The notes under the pieces were generated by a model that did not search any database, was not told where the DNA came from, and was given only the letters and a program-made list of their open reading frames with translations. The translations under genes were made by a program, and so were the position numbers. A stretch of 64,000 nt of DNA from Planktothricoides raciborskii GIHE-MW2 (GTDB lineage Bacteria > Cyanobacteriota > Cyanobacteriia > Cyanobacteriales > Laspinemataceae). Within the stretch, counting starts at the first letter, position 1; every line of letters begins with the position of its first letter. The DNA is taken from the NCBI RefSeq assembly GCF_040564635.1, contig NZ_CP159837.1, positions 4,451,001 through 4,515,000 on the forward strand, read 5' to 3'. This document shows, one piece after another, positions 27,814 through 36,206 of the stretch.

Positions 27814-28668
27814 ATGGATGCTAAAGAACTGAAGTTTCTGTTAAAGTTATTGAGTTTCCCTAATTACCGTGCTCCTCTGAGTGAAATTCAACCAACCCCG
27901 AAAATGCGATCGCCGGAACGAAATAGCATTTGTCGAGAACTACGCGATCGCGAGTTGGTTGCTTGTCGGGAACAAATTAAAAATTTGACCATTGCCCCTC
28001 CAGGCAAATCTTTGCTCAAAATTGACTCCACCAATTTGCCGGTGACTCCCGAAGAAATTAAAGTGCTGCAAGCAAGTAGTCAAGGGCCAATTACTCCGGG
28101 AAAAATCAATATTCCTAGTCAGGAACGGGAAACGGTAATTGAGGGTTTAGCTAATCGTGGCTTTATTAAGACGGAAAAAGAAATTAAAGAAGTTTGGTTA
28201 ACCGAACGGGGTCAGCAATTTTTAATTGAAGAATATCAGTCTAATAGCAGTTCGGCGAATATTACTTTAAAAATGCTGACGGATTATTTGCGGTTGATGC
28301 GAAAAGTTCAGGTAAATTCTGCATATATTGCCACACCGAACCAGGCAATCTCATCGACAGTCGCTGCGGCAGATATTACGGCAGAAAAATCTGTGGGTAA
28401 ACCAAGCGATCGCGAGATTTTGCAAATTATCAGCGATTTAGATCGGGGACTGGGAACGGAGAATTATTTGCCAATTTTTCACTTGTGGGAAAAATTGAAA
28501 GCTTCTATGTCTAAGGATGAGTTCGATCGCGCCCTTTATCGGTTGCAACGGGAAAATAAAATAGAACTAAGTTCTTTACAAGAAGGGATGAATTACACTC
28601 CAGAGCAAATTGCCGCCGGAATTCGTCTAGAATTCGGGGGCTATCTATTTTTTATCATCCTCAATTAA
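27814..28668 (+). CDS. Winged-helix-like protein H2, paralogue of H1
   Basis: The 284-residue protein starts MDAKELKFLLKLLSFPNYRAPLSEIQPTPKM, with GAGGTGA before the ATG. It shares with H1 the N-terminal RNSICRELRDRELVACREQIKNL, the VWLTERGQQFLIEEY middle and the C-terminal LDRGLGTENYLPIFHLWEKLK...ALYRLQRENKIELSSLQE. It ends GGYLFFIILN, which is probably the ancestral C-terminus. It lies 93 bases after H1 and 49 bases before ATPase A3, so the three are likely cotranscribed. No catalytic motif is visible. Confidence 0.65.
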   Translation: MDAKELKFLLKLLSFPNYRAPLSEIQPTPKMRSPERNSICRELRDRELVACREQIKNLTIAPPGKSLLKIDSTNLPVTPEEIKVLQASSQGPITPGKINIPSQERETVIEGLANRGFIKTEKEIKEVWLTERGQQFLIEEYQSNSSSANITLKMLTDYLRLMRKVQVNSAYIATPNQAISSTVAAADITAEKSVGKPSDREILQIISDLDRGLGTENYLPIFHLWEKLKASMSKDEFDRALYRLQRENKIELSSLQEGMNYTPEQIAAGIRLEFGGYLFFIILN

Positions 28669-28717
28669 GAATGCGTGTTTGGGCAAAATTTATCGATGTT
28701 TTAGGTGGAATTAACTT

Positions 28718-30745
28718 ATGGCAACTATTGATGACATTATTAAACAAGATGTGAATCCGTTCGATCCAGTGACTTTTTATACGAGTGATTTTTGGCAAGA
28801 ATCACAACAGTCTGGATTGACGGTAGATTCAATTCACCAAGAGGCGATCGCAGAAATTACCGAATTACTGAACCAAGTCGCTAAAGATCATCAAACTCGC
28901 AGTATTTTACTACTTGGCGATCGCGGTTCGGGGAAAAGTTATCTGTTATCTCGACTCAAACAGCAACTTAACCAATCGGCTTTTTTTGCCTATATTGGTC
29001 CGTGGGTAGAACAGGGGCAAATTTGGCGACATATTCTCCGTTATACCGTGGATAGTTTAATGCAAAAGCCTGCTGGAGAAACCGAGTCCCAGTTATTGTT
29101 ATGGTTAAAGAGTTTATCCGCATTTCGCGATCGCGGGCTGAAAAAGAAAATCTTGGGAGAAAGGGGTTTATTTATTCATAACTTGAGGGGAACCTATCCG
29201 TCAGGAATTTATAACCCTAATGAATTTTTTGGCGCCCTGTATGATTTAACCAATCCTGACTTATATTATACCGTTTGTGATTGGTTGCGCGGTGATGATT
29301 TAGATGAAGAAAGTTTAAAAGCGATTCGAGTCAAACGGTCAATTGACAATGAAACTGATGCCAAAAATATTTTAAGCAATTTTGGCAAAATTTCGGCAAA
29401 TACTCAGCCCATTGTCCTCTGTTTTGACCAGATCGACAAAGTGGCAGAGACTGCCGGCCATGAAGAACTCCAAGCATTATTTACCGTCAATACCACCATC
29501 CATAATGAAAGGCTGAAAAACTTTTTCATTATTATTAGTCTGATTAAAAATACCTGGGAACAACATAAAAAAAATATTCTGGAAGCGGATCAAGATCGAA
29601 TTTATAAAGGAGTTTCTCTCAAATCAATTACCTGGGATCAAGCAGAAAGCTTGTGGGCAAAACGGCTAGATTTTTTTCATCAACAAGCCAGCCCCAAACC
29701 CCCTTCACCGATTTATCCTTTAACTCGACAAGTATTGGAAGCAAAATTTCCTGCGGGGAAAACATTTCCTCGCTATGCCCTACAGCTTGCCCGCCAACTC
29801 TATCAGAATTATAAGTTAAATTTGGCCGTTGATGTAAAGCCAAATCCCCAACCAGAACCACCGCAAACAAAAACACCGCTAGACGCGATCGCCGCCTTTA
29901 ATTTGCTTTGGCAGCATGAATTCAAAAAAACTCAGGAAAAAATCCTGAAAATTCGCCATTTTTCTAATTCAGAATTGATTCAAATGTTAAGAGAAGCCCT
30001 GGAAGCTTTCGAGGTGGCGAAAATTCAACCGCGACTGTTACCCAGTGAAAAATACCACAATTCTTCCCTGAGTTGTCAGTTGCCCCAAGTTTCTGGAAAA
30101 GTGGGATTAGTTTGGACAGAAGATAGCAATTTGATGAATTTTTTCCACTTTATGAATGCTTGCCATAAAACAATTAACCATAATCTTTGCCAAAAGCTAT
30201 ATCTGATTCGAGAAACCGGGTTGGGAAATGCCCAAAATAAAGGCTACACCCTTTACAAGCAAATTTTTACCGGGATGCATCATGTGCATATTATTCCCTC
30301 CCTAGAATCAGTGCATTATTTGGCCACATATCACAGTTTAGTTAATGCGGCTGCGGCTGGAGAATTAGTGGTAGGCGATCGCACTCCGAATATTCCTGAA
30401 CTGCAAAGTATTGTGCGCGAAGCTAAAATATTGCATGATTGTCAATTATTACAAGATTTAGGAATTTTTGCCCAAACTCAAAGCAAGCAACCAGACTTGG
30501 TGAACCCCAAAGACGAACAATTACTCAAAGCCAAGAAATATATGTTGAGTTTAGTAGAAACTCAGCAACTTTTGGGGCGGTCTATTTTAGAAAATAATAT
30601 GCTGACTTTTGATATGCGGCTGACTCCAGAAACCATTAATCAATTGATTTGTGAATTGGTAGACGAGCAAAAAATTCAGGTTTCCGATCCGGGGACAAAC
30701 CGGGCTGATCAATTTATTTTTTGGGTGCCTAAATCTGCCGTATAG
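28718..30745 (+). CDS. Uncharacterised P-loop ATPase, paralogue A3 of three
   Basis: The 675-residue protein starts MATIDDIIKQDVNPFD, with AGGTGG upstream. Walker A is GDRGSGKS (67-74); Walker B is IVLCFDQID with D237 in the same register as A1 and A2. A proline-rich linker (PNPQPEPPQTKTP) replaces the linkers of A1 and A2. The second domain has VGLVWTEDSNLMNFF, LYLIRETG and SVHYLATYHSLVNAAAAGEL (near 531). A CCGGG hairpin follows the stop. Because the linker and the C-terminal tail differ most between paralogues, the three may form a mixed oligomer or respond to different inputs; that is inference. Confidence 0.75.
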   Translation: MATIDDIIKQDVNPFDPVTFYTSDFWQESQQSGLTVDSIHQEAIAEITELLNQVAKDHQTRSILLLGDRGSGKSYLLSRLKQQLNQSAFFAYIGPWVEQGQIWRHILRYTVDSLMQKPAGETESQLLLWLKSLSAFRDRGLKKKILGERGLFIHNLRGTYPSGIYNPNEFFGALYDLTNPDLYYTVCDWLRGDDLDEESLKAIRVKRSIDNETDAKNILSNFGKISANTQPIVLCFDQIDKVAETAGHEELQALFTVNTTIHNERLKNFFIIISLIKNTWEQHKKNILEADQDRIYKGVSLKSITWDQAESLWAKRLDFFHQQASPKPPSPIYPLTRQVLEAKFPAGKTFPRYALQLARQLYQNYKLNLAVDVKPNPQPEPPQTKTPLDAIAAFNLLWQHEFKKTQEKILKIRHFSNSELIQMLREALEAFEVAKIQPRLLPSEKYHNSSLSCQLPQVSGKVGLVWTEDSNLMNFFHFMNACHKTINHNLCQKLYLIRETGLGNAQNKGYTLYKQIFTGMHHVHIIPSLESVHYLATYHSLVNAAAAGELVVGDRTPNIPELQSIVREAKILHDCQLLQDLGIFAQTQSKQPDLVNPKDEQLLKAKKYMLSLVETQQLLGRSILENNMLTFDMRLTPETINQLICELVDEQKIQVSDPGTNRADQFIFWVPKSAV

Positions 30746-30752
30746 AGATTAA

Positions 30753-30801
30753 AAAACCGGGTTATTTGAACTTAATTTAGCTTAATTTAAAACCCGGTTT
30801 T
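30753..30801 (+). terminator. Possible terminator or attenuator between A3 and the nuclease-translocase gene
   Basis: An 11-base perfect stem (AAAACCGGGTT / AACCCGGTTTT) encloses a 27-base AT-rich loop that contains CTTAATTTAG twice. Four T end the stem. The core is the same ACCCGGTTT element seen elsewhere, so it may be a repeat that happens to sit here. It could reduce transcription into the next gene. Confidence 0.5.
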
Positions 30802-30849
30802 GGCTAAATATTTAAACGTAAATAATCAATTATTCATTTTTTTCGACTA

Positions 30850-33399
30850 ATGGTTTATTGGCAAAATGCCCAAGATATTCAACAGTTGATTAGGGAATTA
30901 ACCCACTCAAAAATTATCTGGGCTGATACAGAAGTGGCTGATTGGCAGACACAGAAACCCCGACTATCTTTGATTCAAGTATTGAGTGATCGCGCGGACT
31001 TGACTGGGAAAAATGGCTATATACTAGATGTATTGGATCGACCAGATTTGGTGACATATTTTATTCAGCAAATTATGGTCAATCAGAGAATTGAAAAGGT
31101 GTTTCATAATGCCAGCTATGATTTAAAATTTTTGGGCAAATCGCAAGCCAAGAATGTGACTTGTACTTTAAAAATGGCGAAAAAAATTGGCCGCAATCGC
31201 CTAGGAGTGACCAATTTAAAACTCAAAACTTTAGCCGCCGAACTGTGCCATTTTGCGGATATTCACCCCGAATCACAAACTAGCGACTGGGGTCAGCGTC
31301 CCCTGAGTCAAGCACAACTAAATTATGCTAAAATGGATGTGGTTTATCTGTCGCAAGTTCATCAGTATTTACTGCATAAATTAAAACCAGAACATCCGAA
31401 TTATCAGGAGAACTTTATGCCTCAAGAAAAATCAGCAGCATCAACGGCTTTGACTGCCACAGATTTACGAGTTGCCTTTGAATGTCCTCGGTTATTTTAC
31501 TTGGGTCAGCGGTTTGGAGGAATGACCCTATTTTTACCCCCCAATGAAATGGGAGGCATTGGCAACCCTTTTCACGATTTAGCGAAAAAATTTACTCTTT
31601 TAATTCAGGAAAACCCTCGGTTTCAAGATAGTTTAAATTTGCCCATTGACCAGATTAACCCCAAAACTGTGGCGCTTCAGATGCAACAGCTTTTTTATGA
31701 GTTGGTCTTTTTGCCCTATCTGCAAAATGCGATCGCCCAAGAACCGAAAAAAATCGCCACATTAAATCAAATTTGGCAAGGATTACAAGGACTAATTCGT
31801 CGCTATGCGGAAATTTTAGTGGCAAATCGACGTGATTATTCTGCTGAACAGGTGATTAATCAAACTTTTGTGAGTCAAGAATTGACTATTCAGCATTTAT
31901 TTCAATTACCGGATGGAACAAAACAACTGGTTAAGGGACAATTAGATAGTTTAATTTTGAAGGGCGATCGCCTTTGTGTGGTGGAATATAAAACATATCA
32001 ACCGGCAGATTTAACGGCGCAATTAGCCCAAGTTGCTTTATACAGTTATATGTTATTCCAAGAGAAAAAACAGCCGATAGACTCTGCGGTTTATTGCGTT
32101 CTGCCAGAATTTAAAGAATTGCTGTTTTCTTGGGAAGAATTAGAAGCAAAATTTCACCAGCTTATTCCCCATAAATTAGCCCAAATGCGGCAATGGTTAA
32201 TCTGGGAACCGCCACAACCGAATCCTCCACCTCCGACTCCTCAGTCGCAACTTTGTGAGATTTGTTCTCAGCGGAATAAATGTCAGAGTTTTTTTGCAGA
32301 AAATCCCGCCCAATTTTCTATTCAAAAAGTGAGCAATCCCCCCCAAACTCCCCTTAAAAAGGGGGGGATAGAGGAAAATATTGCCCAACAATTAATCAAA
32401 ACTTTGGCATCTTTTAAAATAGGCGTCGATTATTTAGGGGCTGCGGTAGGACCAGCATTTATTAGAGTAAAACTGAAACCGCATCTGGGGGTAAAAGTGG
32501 CTGGTTTAGTCAAATTATCGGCGGATTTACAAGTGCAATTGGGGATTAATTTTCCCCCGATGATATCCCCACAAGCCGGTTATGTGAGTGTGGACTTGCC
32601 CCGCAGCGATCGCCAAGTAGCCCAGTTTGAAAGTTATATTCAACAGCAGCAAAATCCTATTGATGCGGAGGTGAAAATTGCCATTGGTATTGATTTAGAT
32701 GGTCAGCTAATTGAAGCGGATTTATCTGACCCCAATACTTGTCATTTTTTGGTGGGGGGAACCACAGGCAGCGGCAAAAGTGAGTTTCTGCGATCGCTGT
32801 TATTATCTTTACTTTATCGCCATTCTCCTGACCAGTTAAAAATTGCCTTAGTTGACCCCAAACGGGTGACATTTCCCGAATTTGCCCAGATGCGATGGTT
32901 ATATTCTCCTGTAGTCAAAGATAGCGAAGCTGCCATAGAGTTAATGACTGAATTAGTGGCGGAAATGGAATCGCGTTATCAGCGTTTTGAGTTGGCTGGT
33001 TGTGCCGATATTCAAAGTTATAATCAGAAAAAAACTAATCAGCAGTTACCGAGAATTGTTTGCATTTTTGACGAGTATGCTGACTTTATGGCTGAAAAAG
33101 AAACCCGTAGTGAATTAGAATTAAGTATTAAAAGATTAGGGGCAATGGCTAGGGCGGCGGGCATCCATTTAATTATTGCCACTCAACGGCCAGAAGCGAA
33201 AGTTGTCACCCCGATTATTCGCTCAAATTTACCCGGACGAGTTGCCCTGCGGACTGCCAGTGAAGCGGATTCTATGATTATATTAGGAGGGAAACAAACG
33301 GCGGCGGCTTATTTATTAGGTAAAGGGGATTTACTATATCAAGTAGGCGCACAGTTGCAGCGATTACAAAGTTTATTCGCGGCAAATTTTCAGATTTAA
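30850..33399 (+). CDS. DEDDy exonuclease - Cas4/RecB-like nuclease - FtsK translocase fusion
   Basis: The 849-residue protein has three domains. Residues 1-185 form an RNase D-like 3'-5' exonuclease with the full DEDDy set: D26 and E28 (WADTE), D91 (HNASYD), Y159 and D163 (YAKMD). Residues ~200-485 form a PD-(D/E)XK nuclease of Cas4/RecB type: H242, D366 (GQLDS), E379-x-K381, QVALY. Cysteines C212, C469, C472 and C478 are placed as in the Cas4/AddB iron-sulfur cluster. Residues ~510-849 are an FtsK motor with its alpha subdomain, Walker A GGTTGSGKS (636-644) and Walker B FDEYAD (D741, E742). It has no membrane domain and no gamma domain. The linker at 495-507 (NPPQTPLKKGG) is encoded by a dispersed repeat. 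It probably translocates along and degrades DNA; the target is unknown. Confidence 0.85.
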   Translation: MVYWQNAQDIQQLIRELTHSKIIWADTEVADWQTQKPRLSLIQVLSDRADLTGKNGYILDVLDRPDLVTYFIQQIMVNQRIEKVFHNASYDLKFLGKSQAKNVTCTLKMAKKIGRNRLGVTNLKLKTLAAELCHFADIHPESQTSDWGQRPLSQAQLNYAKMDVVYLSQVHQYLLHKLKPEHPNYQENFMPQEKSAASTALTATDLRVAFECPRLFYLGQRFGGMTLFLPPNEMGGIGNPFHDLAKKFTLLIQENPRFQDSLNLPIDQINPKTVALQMQQLFYELVFLPYLQNAIAQEPKKIATLNQIWQGLQGLIRRYAEILVANRRDYSAEQVINQTFVSQELTIQHLFQLPDGTKQLVKGQLDSLILKGDRLCVVEYKTYQPADLTAQLAQVALYSYMLFQEKKQPIDSAVYCVLPEFKELLFSWEELEAKFHQLIPHKLAQMRQWLIWEPPQPNPPPPTPQSQLCEICSQRNKCQSFFAENPAQFSIQKVSNPPQTPLKKGGIEENIAQQLIKTLASFKIGVDYLGAAVGPAFIRVKLKPHLGVKVAGLVKLSADLQVQLGINFPPMISPQAGYVSVDLPRSDRQVAQFESYIQQQQNPIDAEVKIAIGIDLDGQLIEADLSDPNTCHFLVGGTTGSGKSEFLRSLLLSLLYRHSPDQLKIALVDPKRVTFPEFAQMRWLYSPVVKDSEAAIELMTELVAEMESRYQRFELAGCADIQSYNQKKTNQQLPRIVCIFDEYADFMAEKETRSELELSIKRLGAMARAAGIHLIIATQRPEAKVVTPIIRSNLPGRVALRTASEADSMIILGGKQTAAAYLLGKGDLLYQVGAQLQRLQSLFAANFQI
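32335..32375. repeat. Dispersed CCCCAAACTCCCCTTAAAAAGGGGGGG repeat inside the fusion gene
   Basis: An inverted-repeat element (CCCCCC...CCCC TTAAAAA GGGGGGG) lies in frame at the junction of the nuclease and FtsK parts and encodes NPPQTPLKKGG. A related copy (CCCCTAACCCCCCTTTCCAAGGG) stands at about 50300 in non-coding DNA. Confidence 0.75.
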
Positions 33400-33447
33400 T
33401 CTAGTTTAAATAGTCATTTAATTGGTTATTGGCTGTTAGGGTAAAAT

Positions 33448-33473
33448 GTAAGGGTCAAAAGTTAGACCCTTAC
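33448..33473. terminator. Hairpin between convergent genes
   Basis: A 9-base perfect stem (GTAAGGGTC / GACCCTTAC) with an 8-base loop lies between the end of the fusion gene and the end of the glycosyltransferase gene on the other strand. There is no clear T run, so it is at best a weak bidirectional terminator. Confidence 0.5.
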
Positions 33474-33487
33474 CGCGAAATCTGCAT

Positions 33488-34348
33488 TTAAGAGGGCAAG
33501 CGGACTTGATTACCAATTAAAGATAAAAACGCATTACCGAAATGCTGAATTTCCAGGAAACCCAATGGGTCAGCCGGTTTATAAATCCTAAAAGTTTTCA
33601 TAATTCCCAAGGTTGCTGCACTTTCTAATGGGCCAATAAATCGACAATCTCGATCTAAAAAATATGGTTGTTGTGCCCAATAAGCCATTTGTTTGGCATT
33701 TAAAAAATAACAGCCAGAATGGGGGTTGAGGGCGCGACGAAATAGCACCGGCTGTTCCATAATAAATCCCTTGAGTTCTGGTTTTTCTTGCACATTTTGA
33801 AATTGCTCCGTGGCTTGGGAAATGATGTCTCCATCTACATAAGCTTTAGTGATGGGGTTTAAGGCGCCGATTTCATAGCGATTCGGTTGGAGCAGATTGC
33901 GATCGCCTGCTTGTTTGGTAAACCAATTTAATTTAATGAAAAACCAAGGGTCACGCAAGACTAAATCATCTTCTAAATAACAATAATAGTCATAGTAACC
34001 GAGGCGATCGCGCAACAGGGCTTGACATTCAAATGCTAACATCATCGGTTCCGCATTAGTGGGATAATGATGATAGAAATTTTTCGGGATTGGCAGTTGG
34101 TCTAAAACATGACGATTTTGGGTGGTACAAACGACAATATCAACATCTGATGCTTGCGGTTCATTCACCGGCAAAGCCACACATTGAGCAATATCAATCA
34201 GGCATTGAGATTGACTAAATACTCCCCGTAAATTGGTTAAGCAATTGGTTAAAGCGGTAATCCGAGGTCGAGGATCTTTAGAGAGAGAACCATGTTTTCC
34301 GCCGCCTTCCGAGTTAAAGTAATGAGCAATGGTAAAGAGAATTTTCAT
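33488..34348 (-). CDS. Glycosyltransferase-like protein
   Basis: The 286-residue, soluble protein begins MKILFTIAHYFNSEGGGKHGS. The middle carries YYDYYCYLEDDLVLRDPWFF, with an acidic EDDL in the place of the DxD metal site of GT-A glycosyltransferases, after a stretch of alternating strands and helices. It then has GCYFLNAKQMAYW and FLDRDCRFIGPLESAATLG. The family is not certain. It lies five bases downstream of a methyltransferase-glycosyltransferase gene on the same strand, so it is almost surely cotranscribed with it and part of a surface glycan or protein-glycosylation route. Confidence 0.6.
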   Translation of the reverse strand: MKILFTIAHYFNSEGGGKHGSLSKDPRPRITALTNCLTNLRGVFSQSQCLIDIAQCVALPVNEPQASDVDIVVCTTQNRHVLDQLPIPKNFYHHYPTNAEPMMLAFECQALLRDRLGYYDYYCYLEDDLVLRDPWFFIKLNWFTKQAGDRNLLQPNRYEIGALNPITKAYVDGDIISQATEQFQNVQEKPELKGFIMEQPVLFRRALNPHSGCYFLNAKQMAYWAQQPYFLDRDCRFIGPLESAATLGIMKTFRIYKPADPLGFLEIQHFGNAFLSLIGNQVRLPS

Positions 34349-34353
34349 AGTTT

Positions 34354-36054
34354 TTAATCAATAAACAACTCTGGAACCCTGACGCGCAATTCTTGGTTTA
34401 ATTCCGGTAGGCGATCGCGCATTTCACAATACCAGTCGAACCGTTGGCGGTAATGCTGAGAAAGCAGGCGATTTTTAGCCACCCATTCATAAGCATTGCT
34501 GGCTAAATATTGTCGCATTTCAGGGTTTTTAATCAGTTTTTCTAGCTTCAGTTCAAACTCTTCAGGCGATCGAAAAATAAATCCGGTTTTTCCTTCAATA
34601 ATACTGTTTTCATAGACCGTCGGACTAGCCAATACTGCCACCCCATGACCGGCACATTCAATAAACTTGAGGTCAGATTTCATGCTGTTAACCCGGTTAA
34701 AATTGAGGGGCAACAAAGCAATATCACAAGTATGAAGAATTTCTTGATATCGCTCATAAGCACAAAATGGCTCAAATTCTTTATTAGGAATTGCCAAAGC
34801 CTCAAAAAATTGTTGGTCATGGAGCACTTTGACTTTTACTTGTGGCGAATGCTGGGCTAATACCCGATTTAAGGCTGGCATTATAGGTTGCCAATCTGCT
34901 TCTCGGTTTAATGCCCCAAAAAAGATCGTTACAGTGTCTTTGGAGTAGGTGCGGGGTGCGGGCAAATAGGCAAGCTGATTTTGGAAGACCGCCACATGAG
35001 GATTATGTTGCCGCAAATAGTCCGCGAGGAGTTCGGTGGAAGTTTGGACACAGTGGCAACCTCGGTAACTGAGAAACCGATTTTGGGCATATTCCGGTCG
35101 TCGTAGGGGGTCATCATCAATTTCCGCCACGATTAAGTAACCCTTTTGCAAGAGATGTCTGAGTTTTGGCAGGTAGTCGGGATAACTCATAATGGTGCGC
35201 TGCCAAATAAATACTTTTTCTTCCCCAGCTAATGGGACATTTAAATCCGCTGATTTGACGCTGGAGATGGTGCGAACTCCGGGAATTGTGGCGCTGAGGC
35301 GATCGGGTTCTAAGACTCGGACGCGATCGCACGCAGTAGGAGCCATTAAAATAGTTTGAATCAGCAATCTTCTGGGTGCTTCTGGAGATTTGCTGGCTCG
35401 GACTATATATTGAGTAGCTTTAGTTTGGGTGGCAAACGTAGCCGCTGAAATGCCCAACCCTTGTAAAGCAGGTGCCATAATTTGTTGAAACTTCTCAAAT
35501 TCGGCTGTGCTTTGGCCTTTAGTCTGAATTTCGTAGAGATATAATCCCGCTTGAGTGAATAGTTGCTTAATACTTTCTAAGGTGAAAAAGCGCAACGGTA
35601 AAGGCGATTTCCCGGCGATCGTTTGATTCTCTTCCGGTTCCCATTTTCCTCGCAGGAGTTTAACAATCCGATGCCAATGTTGGGTATTAGGAATATTCGC
35701 CAAAACTTGACCATCGGGTTTCAGCCAATTGACCGATTGCTGGAGGATATCCCAAGGATTAATCACTTGCGGAAAAATATCATTGAAAATAATACAGTCA
35801 ACGGTGCCATCGGTGATTTCCGTGGTAGATAAATCCAGACTATCTAAATCAGTGGCGATCACCATATCAAATTTTTGCTCGGCGATTTTGGCTTGGTCAG
35901 CATTTTGGTCAATGCCAACATACAAGCAATTCGGATTAATCCGTTTATACTCTGCCCCAGTTTCCCCCGTACCACAGCCAAATTCCAGAATAATATTCGC
36001 ATCTGCTGGAATCAGTTTCAGCAAATCCAGATTGACTTTTTGTGTTCGATCCAT
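34354..36054 (-). CDS. SAM methyltransferase - glycosyltransferase fusion, copy 1
   Basis: The 566-residue, two-domain enzyme. Residues 1-210 are a class I methyltransferase: IILEFGCGTGETGAEYKR (motif I), YVGIDQNADQA (motif II), then VDCIIFNDIFPQVINPWDIL and LANIPNTQHWHRIV. Residues ~225-566 are a GT-B glycosyltransferase-like domain ending with [42 protein letters not shown], the usual nucleotide-sugar-binding helix-strand region, and [22 protein letters not shown]. It is a paralogue of the next gene upstream and lies five bases before the glycosyltransferase-like gene. The acceptor is unknown. Confidence 0.78.
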   Translation of the reverse strand: MDRTQKVNLDLLKLIPADANIILEFGCGTGETGAEYKRINPNCLYVGIDQNADQAKIAEQKFDMVIATDLDSLDLSTTEITDGTVDCIIFNDIFPQVINPWDILQQSVNWLKPDGQVLANIPNTQHWHRIVKLLRGKWEPEENQTIAGKSPLPLRFFTLESIKQLFTQAGLYLYEIQTKGQSTAEFEKFQQIMAPALQGLGISAATFATQTKATQYIVRASKSPEAPRRLLIQTILMAPTACDRVRVLEPDRLSATIPGVRTISSVKSADLNVPLAGEEKVFIWQRTIMSYPDYLPKLRHLLQKGYLIVAEIDDDPLRRPEYAQNRFLSYRGCHCVQTSTELLADYLRQHNPHVAVFQNQLAYLPAPRTYSKDTVTIFFGALNREADWQPIMPALNRVLAQHSPQVKVKVLHDQQFFEALAIPNKEFEPFCAYERYQEILHTCDIALLPLNFNRVNSMKSDLKFIECAGHGVAVLASPTVYENSIIEGKTGFIFRSPEEFELKLEKLIKNPEMRQYLASNAYEWVAKNRLLSQHYRQRFDWYCEMRDRLPELNQELRVRVPELFID

Positions 36055-36206
36055 ATTTTTAGAGTGATTTAATTCTCATATGTTAGATTTTATAACGATT
36101 CAACCCGATGGTCATTTGTCCTTTGTCATTTTTCAACGAAACCGCCAACAACAAAGGATCCTTTTCTCCCCTGCCGACGGCAGGCCCCTCCGCCCCTCCG
36201 CTTTTT

